A DNA stretch of 64,000 nucleotides from Microbulbifer sediminum (GTDB taxonomy: Bacteria; Pseudomonadota; Gammaproteobacteria; Pseudomonadales; Cellvibrionaceae): assembly GCF_021729035.1 (NCBI RefSeq), contig NZ_JAJSAP010000008.1:104314-168313 (forward strand), written 5' to 3'. Positions 57,015-64,000 of this stretch are shown here, piece by piece. A program made the translations under genes and the position numbers. Numbering within the stretch: the first letter of the stretch is position 1; every line of letters starts with the position of its first letter. The notes under the pieces were generated by a model. That model was not told the origin of the DNA. It ran no database searches and worked only from the letters and a program-made list of their open reading frames with translations.

Positions 57015-57854
57015 ATGCAATTCCTGTCACACGGAGAGCGGCTCCATTACCGGCGTTGGTGGGTGGAGGGGGCCCTTGGCGTAGTGGTGATCTCGCACGG
57101 GCTCGGTGAACACGGCGGCCGCTACCGGCGGCTGGCGAAGTCGCTGAACAGTGCGGGCTACAGTGTTTACGCGCCTGATCACTACGGTCACGGCCTGTCC
57201 GCGGGGGGGCGGGGTCACATCGACGACTTTGCCCGCTACAGCCAGCACCTGCACGATTTTATCCGCATTGTGCAGCGGGATAATCCTGACCGCCCACTGC
57301 ACCTCCTGGGGCATAGTATGGGCGGTGTCATTGCCTGTGGCTGTGTCGTGCGCTTCGGGGGTGTCGACAGCCTGGTGCTCTCGGCACCGGGATTCCGGGG
57401 CTGCCGGGAGCCTGGCGCGGTGGAGCGTTTCCTGATCAGGGGGCTCGCAGCGGTGGTGCCCAGACTGTCCCTTTCCAACCGGCTGGACCCGCACGACCTG
57501 ACCCATGACCAGGTTGTGGTGAAGGATTACCTGGCTGACGACCTGGTCCACGACCGGGTATCCATGCGCTGGTTCACTACTTTCCTGCGCGAGCGAGAGT
57601 TCCTTTTCTCCCGGCTCGACCGGATTACGGTTCCCTGCCTGTTGTTACTGCCGCGGGGTGATCGCATGGTGGATAGTGACACCACCCTGGCCTGGTTCGA
57701 GCGATTTGGTAGTGAAAAGCGGCAAGTGCAGTTGTTCCCGGGCGCGTTTCACGAGGTATTCAATGAGCCAGAGGATGGTCCCCGCGCAGTGGAACTGCTA
57801 CTCAGGCACCTCCGGGCCGGCCAGGAGGTGGGGGCGATCGAGGCCTCCGCCTGA
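57015..57854 (+). CDS. alpha/beta hydrolase, monoacylglycerol-lipase-like
   Basis: A 279-residue serine hydrolase (Hydrolase_4 group): VVISHGLGEHGGRYRRLAKS, YAPDHYGHGLSAGGRGHIDD, the nucleophile GHSMGG (about residues 96-101), the Asp in LLPRGDRMVDSDTT and the His in PGAFHEVFNEPE. This is the pattern of monoacylglycerol lipases and lysophospholipases; no signal peptide is visible. The ATG is preceded by GAGGAGAGAGAC. Confidence 0.92.
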   Translation: MQFLSHGERLHYRRWWVEGALGVVVISHGLGEHGGRYRRLAKSLNSAGYSVYAPDHYGHGLSAGGRGHIDDFARYSQHLHDFIRIVQRDNPDRPLHLLGHSMGGVIACGCVVRFGGVDSLVLSAPGFRGCREPGAVERFLIRGLAAVVPRLSLSNRLDPHDLTHDQVVVKDYLADDLVHDRVSMRWFTTFLREREFLFSRLDRITVPCLLLLPRGDRMVDSDTTLAWFERFGSEKRQVQLFPGAFHEVFNEPEDGPRAVELLLRHLRAGQEVGAIEASA

Positions 57855-57968
57855 CCCCCCGTACACCACCGGGGATGGGGACGGCCGCGCAGCCCGTGAA
57901 AATGGCTGTTAACCGTTGTACCATACGCGGTCGTTTTTGGCCCCGGGTGGGCCCGGAGTGTATGGAAC

Positions 57969-58154
57969 ATGGATAAGAAACTACTGAGTCTGCTGGTTTG
58001 CCCGGTGAGCAAGGCGCCTCTTGAATACGACGAGGAGAAGCAGGAGCTGGTGTGTAAGGCCAGCGGGCTGGCCTATCCGGTACGTGACGGCATCCCCGTG
58101 ATGCTGGAATCCGAGGCGCGCCAGCTGACCACCGAGGAAAAGCTGGAAAAATAA
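57969..58154 (+). CDS. Trm112 family protein (YcaR-like)
   Basis: A 61-residue zinc-ribbon-like protein: [41 protein letters not shown]. Trm112-like proteins in eukaryotes and archaea activate methyltransferases; the bacterial YcaR group has no firm role. The next gene begins four bases after its stop, so the two are in one transcript. Confidence 0.93.
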   Translation: MDKKLLSLLVCPVSKAPLEYDEEKQELVCKASGLAYPVRDGIPVMLESEARQLTTEEKLEK

Positions 58155-58158
58155 GCCC

Positions 58159-58521
58159 ATGAGTGAGCCTAGCGTGTTCAGCCGAATCGTCGCCGGTGAA
58201 ATTCCGGTCGAGCGGCTGTATGAGGATGACCAGTGCATTGTCATCCGCGATCGCGCGCCCCAGGCGCCGACCCACCTTTTGATCATCCCGCGCAAGCCTC
58301 TGCTCAATGTGTCGGACGCGGGACGGGATGATCGGCCCTTGCTGGGACACTTGATGTGGGTTGCAGGTGAACTGGGCCGAAAGCTGGGGCTCGACGGCTT
58401 CCGGCTGGTGGTCAACAACGGTGCCGGTGCCGGCCAGACCGTCTTTCACCTGCATATTCACCTGCTCGCCGACCGCGAGATGCGTGAGCAGGACCTGGCC
58501 GACGCCCCGGCGGGCAGCTGA
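58159..58521 (+). CDS. HIT-family (histidine triad) nucleotide-binding protein
   Basis: A 120-residue HinT-like hydrolase. FSRIVAGEIPVERLYEDDQC and APTHLLIIPRKPLLNV are family segments, and the triad is HLHIH near residue 94-98. HinT enzymes hydrolyse adenosine phosphoramidates. Its ATG follows the Trm112-like gene by four bases. Confidence 0.93.
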   Translation: MSEPSVFSRIVAGEIPVERLYEDDQCIVIRDRAPQAPTHLLIIPRKPLLNVSDAGRDDRPLLGHLMWVAGELGRKLGLDGFRLVVNNGAGAGQTVFHLHIHLLADREMREQDLADAPAGS

Positions 58522-58580
58522 CCCGGGACTCTCGGCCTTTCTGACTGATAACCCTTACCAACGAAGTGGAATTACGCTGG

Positions 58581-61193
<2,613 letters not shown>

Positions 61194-61339
61194 ACGGGTC
61201 GGCCCGGCACTTGGTCGCGCAACAATTCAGTTGATTTTGGCAAAAATTAGTGATTTAGTGCGCGGCTTGCAGAATTCGATAGTTGCTGTGCCATGCGGTC
61301 TGGTCAGGCGCTGCCGGCAGTAAGGAAACACAGAATCCC

Positions 61340-62578
61340 ATGAGTTTGTACGTGCAGAAATACGGTGGCACCTCGGTGGGCTCGATCGAGCGCATTGAGG
61401 CTGTTGCCGACAAGGTGGCCGCTTTCCGGGCGCAGGGGCATGAAATGGTGGTGGTGCTCTCAGCCATGAGTGGTGAGACCAACCGCCTCATTGACCTGGC
61501 CTACCAGGTGCAGGAAAAACCGGATCCGCGTGAGCTGGACGTGCTGGTGGCCACCGGTGAGCAGGTCACCATTGCCCTTCTCAGTATGGCCCTGAAAAAG
61601 CGCGGTTATGATGCCTGCTCCTATACCGGCGGCCAGGTCAAGATTCTCACTGACAACTCGCACACCAAGGCGCGTATCCAGCAGATCGATGTGGAGCGCA
61701 TGCGCCGGGACCTGGATGCGGGCCGTGTAGTGGTGGTGGCCGGTTTCCAGGGGGTGGACGAAGAAGGAAATATCACCACTCTGGGCCGCGGCGGTTCGGA
61801 TACAACGGGTGTCGCCCTGGCGGCAGCGTTGGAAGCCACCGAGTGCCAGATCTATACCGACGTGGACGGGGTATACACCACCGACCCGCGGGTGGTTGAC
61901 AGTGCGCGTCGGCTCGACCGCATCACCTTCGAGGAAATGCTTGAAATGGCCAGCCTGGGCTCGAAGGTGCTGCAAATCCGCGCGGTCGAGTTTGCCGGTA
62001 AATACAAAGTACCCTTGCGGGTTCTCTCCACCTTCGAGGAAGGGGAGGGCACGCTGATCAGTCTGGATGAGGAAGACACCCAAATGGAACAACCCGTTGT
62101 TTCCGGCATTGCATTCAATCGGGACGAGGCAAAGCTGACCATTCGCGGCGTGCCGGATACCCCCGGGGTGGCCTGCCGGATCCTGGCGCCGGTAGGCGCG
62201 GAAAACATTGAGGTGGATGTCATCGTGCAGAACATCAGTTCTATCGACGGTACCACCGATTTCACCTTCACTGTCCACCGCAATGACCTGGCGAAGGCGA
62301 GGGAGGTGCTGGAGCGTGTTGCAGGTGAACTGGGTGCCAGGGAAGTGGTCGCTGACGACAAGATTGCGAAAGTCTCGATTGTGGGTGTGGGGATGCGCTC
62401 ACACGCCAATGTCGCCAGCCGGATGTTCAGTGCGCTGGGCGAGGACAACATCAACATCCAGATGATCACCACCTCCGAAATCAAGATCTCCGTGATCATC
62501 GACGAGCGCTACCTGGAGCTGGCAGTGCGTGCCCTTCACAGTGAGTTTGAGTTGTCCGAACCCAGGGCGGCGGGCTGA
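61340..62578 (+). CDS. lysC: aspartate kinase
   Basis: It phosphorylates aspartate, the first step to lysine, threonine and methionine. The 412-residue protein has QKYGGTSVGSIERIEAVADK, TGEQVTIALLSMALKKRGYD, GRGGSDTTGVALAAALEATE, then two C-terminal ACT domains (RGVPDTPGVACRILAPVGA and VGVGMRSHANVASRMFSALG) that bind regulatory amino acids. In many bacteria such genes have an internal start giving a small beta subunit; a Met at about residue 250 would allow it but I see no strong site. Confidence 0.96.
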   Translation: MSLYVQKYGGTSVGSIERIEAVADKVAAFRAQGHEMVVVLSAMSGETNRLIDLAYQVQEKPDPRELDVLVATGEQVTIALLSMALKKRGYDACSYTGGQVKILTDNSHTKARIQQIDVERMRRDLDAGRVVVVAGFQGVDEEGNITTLGRGGSDTTGVALAAALEATECQIYTDVDGVYTTDPRVVDSARRLDRITFEEMLEMASLGSKVLQIRAVEFAGKYKVPLRVLSTFEEGEGTLISLDEEDTQMEQPVVSGIAFNRDEAKLTIRGVPDTPGVACRILAPVGAENIEVDVIVQNISSIDGTTDFTFTVHRNDLAKAREVLERVAGELGAREVVADDKIAKVSIVGVGMRSHANVASRMFSALGEDNINIQMITTSEIKISVIIDERYLELAVRALHSEFELSEPRAAG

Positions 62579-62740
62579 GGCTATAACCAACTGGTAGGTG
62601 GCGGCTGAGTTCTCATAGCAATTTCGTCATGTGGCGTAGGGTGCAACTGTTGAGAATTTGATCGGGTGGTCAATACTGACAGTAGTGATGGGCAAAAACC
62701 TCCCAAAACATGCCGCCATCCGGTTATGATGACCGTGGGA

Positions 62741-62760
62741 AACTCAAATTGATTTGAGTT
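62741..62760. repeat. perfect inverted repeat upstream of csrA
   Basis: AACTCAAA (62741-62748) and TTTGAGTT (62753-62760) flank a four-base loop, 36 bases before the csrA start. It lies in the transcription-initiation zone and could be an operator or a leader hairpin. Confidence 0.55.
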
Positions 62761-62795
62761 ATCCCAATCACAGGATGATCAAGGAGAAGTAGGTA

Positions 62796-62990
62796 ATGCT
62801 GATTTTAACCCGCCGGATTGGCGAGACGCTGATGGTCGGTGACAATGTTACTGTCACCGTGCTCGGCGTAAAGGGAAACCAGGTGAGAATCGGTGTAAAC
62901 GCGCCCAAAGAAGTAGCCGTGCACCGGGAAGAAATATACCAGCGGATCCAGAGGGAAAAGCAGACGCCGGGTGACACCGAGCAAGAGTAG
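62796..62990 (+). CDS. csrA: carbon storage regulator CsrA/RsmA
   Basis: A 64-residue RNA-binding translational regulator. [40 protein letters not shown] and [10 protein letters not shown] match CsrA; Arg at position 44 of the family is present in HREEI. The leader holds two GGA motifs, AGGATGA and the AAGGAGAAG ribosome site, which fits CsrA autorepression. It is followed by a terminator and by tRNA-Ser. Confidence 0.98.
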   Translation: MLILTRRIGETLMVGDNVTVTVLGVKGNQVRIGVNAPKEVAVHREEIYQRIQREKQTPGDTEQE

Positions 62991-63002
62991 CTCCTCCCGA
63001 GC

Positions 63003-63033
63003 AAAAAGGGGCCGGCATGACCGGCCTTTTTTG
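63003..63033 (+). terminator. rho-independent terminator of csrA
   Basis: GGCCGG (63010-63015) pairs with CCGGCC (63021-63026), extended by AAAA/TTTT on the flanks and followed by TTTTTT. Confidence 0.9.
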
Positions 63034-63182
63034 TTTCCGCTGCGACATTGTCCCTGCTTTCCTCCCTCCTGCTCTCTGCTCCCTCTGTCGTACAGGCCAG
63101 CTGCCGACAGGCAACCCCGGAAATCAGTCTGTGCAGAATGTGTGCAAGCGGGAATGGCGCCAAAAAAGTTATTGATTCCCCA

Positions 63183-63210
63183 TTGATTTTTGCCCTCCCG
63201 TTGGTATGAT
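63183..63210 (+). promoter_or_regulatory. sigma-70 promoter of tRNA-Ser
   Basis: TTGATT (63183-63188) and TATGAT (63205-63210) with a 16-base spacer, about 100 bases before the tRNA. The spacing equals that of the three promoters at the end of the window. Confidence 0.65.
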
Positions 63211-63309
63211 GCCGTCCTCTTTCGGGGGGTGCTCAATCGAGTTGACCGCCAGGATCCCGGGTCGGGATTCTTGTCTGCAGCCCCGGGTTGCAGCACAATG
63301 AGATTACAC

Positions 63310-63399
63310 GGTGAGATGGCCGAGTGGCTGAAGGCGCGCCCCTGCTAAGGGCGTATGGGTTAACACTCATCGAGGGTTCGAATCCCTCTCTCACCGCCA
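63310..63399 (+). tRNA. tRNA-Ser(GCT)
   Basis: GGTGAGA (63310-63316) pairs with TCTCACC (63389-63395); G and an encoded CCA follow (63396-63399). The anticodon stem CGCCC/GGGCG encloses CTGCTAA with anticodon GCT (63344-63346), which reads AGC/AGU serine codons. A long variable arm is present as in class II tRNAs, and GGTTCGAATCC is the T arm. Confidence 0.97.
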
Positions 63400-63544
63400 T
63401 ATCGATCAATCAAAGGGCCCTGCTGAGCAGGGCCCTTTGATTGAGGATGGTCTGAGAGAGTGAGAACCCGCTGGTTCGACTCGGAGGCGCTTGTCGCCGG
63501 AGAGCAGCGAGCAAAGCGAAGCTAATCCCTCTCTCACCGCCATA
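63381..63544 (+). repeat. direct repeat of the tRNA-Ser 3' end (possible att-like remnant)
   Basis: AATCCCTCTCTCACCGCCAT at 63381-63400 occurs again at 63524-63543, and the next base (A) also matches. The second copy is not part of a complete tRNA. Such 3'-end copies are left by integrating elements that use tRNA genes or by partial duplication; nothing like an integrase is in the 120-base interval. Confidence 0.75.
63406..63444. terminator. long perfect inverted repeat after tRNA-Ser
   Basis: TCAATCAAAGGGCCCTGC (63406-63423) is matched by its exact reverse complement (63427-63444) around a three-base loop. The right arm contains CCCTTTGA but no long T run follows. It probably ends or protects the tRNA transcript. 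Confidence 0.7.
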
Positions 63545-63579
63545 CAAAAACACCCTCTCATGAGAGGGTGTTTTTTTTG
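63545..63579 (+). terminator. rho-independent terminator after the partial tRNA copy
   Basis: AAAAACACCCTCTCA pairs with TGAGAGGGTGTTTTT without a real loop, followed by further T. It separates the tRNA unit from the promoter array. Confidence 0.9.
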
Positions 63580-63659
63580 CCCTGAGTCGCAGGGTGGGGA
63601 GGCGAGCGCCTCCCGGTCTGGCTCTCCAGTTTGCTCCAGAAAGATTTTGGAAAAACTGC

Positions 63660-63687
63660 TTGCCGGGCCAGAAATGGTCGCTATAAT
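63660..63687 (+). promoter_or_regulatory. tandem strong promoter 1
   Basis: TTGCCG (63660-63665), a 16-base spacer and TATAAT (63682-63687), followed by the G+C-rich discriminator GCGCGCC. An A-rich stretch (GGAAAAACTGC) lies upstream. This is the design of stable-RNA promoters. Confidence 0.82.
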
Positions 63688-63782
63688 GCGCGCCACTTCG
63701 GAAGGGCCAGGCGGTCCTTCAGGGTCGGGAAAAGACGTCTTCGGGCATCGCTTCCGGCGCTGGAAAAGCCTTCAAAAAAGGC

Positions 63783-63810
63783 TTGCCAGACGCGGAGAGG
63801 CCGCTATAAT
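63783..63810 (+). promoter_or_regulatory. tandem strong promoter 2
   Basis: TTGCCA (63783-63788), a 16-base spacer and TATAAT (63805-63810), followed by GCGCGCC. It lies 123 bases after promoter 1, in a copy of the same unit, with AAGCCTTCAAAAAAGG upstream. Confidence 0.85.
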
Positions 63811-63907
63811 GCGCGCCACTTCGGAAGGGCCGGGCGGTCCTTCGGGGTCGGGAAAGGACGCCTTCGGGCATCGGTTTCCGGCACTGAAAAAAGCCTTCAA
63901 AAAAGGC

Positions 63908-63935
63908 TTGCCAAGCACGAAGGGGTCGATATAAT
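63908..63935 (+). promoter_or_regulatory. tandem strong promoter 3
   Basis: TTGCCA (63908-63913), a 16-base spacer and TATAAT (63930-63935), followed by GCGCGCC. It lies 125 bases after promoter 2. No gene follows before the window ends, so the transcript begins at the edge and its product (probably rRNA or tRNA) is outside. Confidence 0.85.
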
Positions 63936-64000
63936 GCGCGCCCCTTCGACGGTCACCGGAAGCGGTGGTCGGGGATCCCGGAAAGGCCCGAGCGGCCGGC

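Larger units (their letters stand above)
63655..63942 (+). repeat. promoter-bearing direct repeats of about 124 bases
   Basis: The block GCGCGCCACTTCGGAAGGGC through TCGGGAAA(A/G)GACG, a GCATCG stretch and AAGCCTTCAAAAAAGGCTTG is present twice in full, and the promoter part a third time. The copies differ at scattered bases, so the duplication is not very recent. A frame runs through it (63491-63934) but it is an artefact of the repeats. Confidence 0.85.

Noticed and set aside
63491..63934. 147-codon plus-strand frame over the promoter repeats
   Set aside because: It consists of the duplicated promoter units and the partial tRNA copy and has no ribosome site.

Overview
The window looks like the chromosome of a marine gammaproteobacterium. 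The order of housekeeping genes (truD, pcm, nlpD, rpoS ... fdxA, mutS, pncC, recA, recX ... alaS, lysC, csrA, tRNA-Ser) is the Pseudomonas/Cellvibrionales arrangement. The DUF368 gene between pcm and nlpD and the general G+C-rich coding suggest a Microbulbifer-like member of the Cellvibrionales; this genus-level guess is inference only.

Layout. 1-4.8 kb: truD (cut by the window edge), pcm, a DUF368 membrane protein, nlpD and rpoS; surE, usually between truD and pcm, is absent. 4.9-8.5 kb: a complete ydbH-ynbE-ydbL cell-envelope lipid-transport operon on the minus strand. 8.9-13.8 kb: pepN, a histidine phosphatase and a type-B carboxylesterase. 14.1-32.7 kb: the most unusual part. It encodes an 890-residue secreted-type protein made largely of Asp-Ala and Asp-Gly-Asp-Ala repeats, a complete type I secretion system (TolC, ABC transporter, HlyD), a transglutaminase-like protein, two paralogous cyanophycin-synthetase-like ATP-grasp/acylphosphatase proteins, a 2-oxoglutarate/iron oxygenase and, facing them, a giant protein joining a toroid-like domain, a CapA/PgsA-like domain and a MurF-like amide ligase. 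33.3-45.1 kb: an MFS transporter, 2,4-dienoyl-CoA reductase and a LysR-flanked acyl-CoA catabolic operon (histidine phosphatase-like protein, acyl-CoA dehydrogenase, acyl-CoA kinase-like protein, three SDRs, MaoC hydratase, quinone oxidoreductase). 45.2-48.7 kb: a sigma factor with a membrane partner, dinB and small membrane proteins. 48.9-63 kb: fdxA, mutS, pncC, recA (with a LexA box), recX, glpK, a class I aldolase, a lipase-like hydrolase, a Trm112-like protein, a HIT protein, alaS, lysC and csrA. 63.2-64 kb: tRNA-Ser(GCT), a partial copy of its 3' end, and three tandem strong promoters that read out of the window.

Relative to the Pseudomonas order, rpoS and fdxA are separated here by about 44 kb of accessory genes. 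The central 14-33 kb locus has all the marks of one functional system: a ribosomally made polyaspartyl chain, its exporter, and several enzymes whose relatives form amide bonds on carboxylates (CphA-type ATP-grasp, Mur ligase), hydroxylate residues (2-oxoglutarate oxygenase) or act on peptide chains (transglutaminase fold). I propose a secreted, enzymatically decorated polyaspartate, a possible ribosomal counterpart of cyanophycin or poly-gamma-glutamate. That function is inference; the architecture is directly visible.
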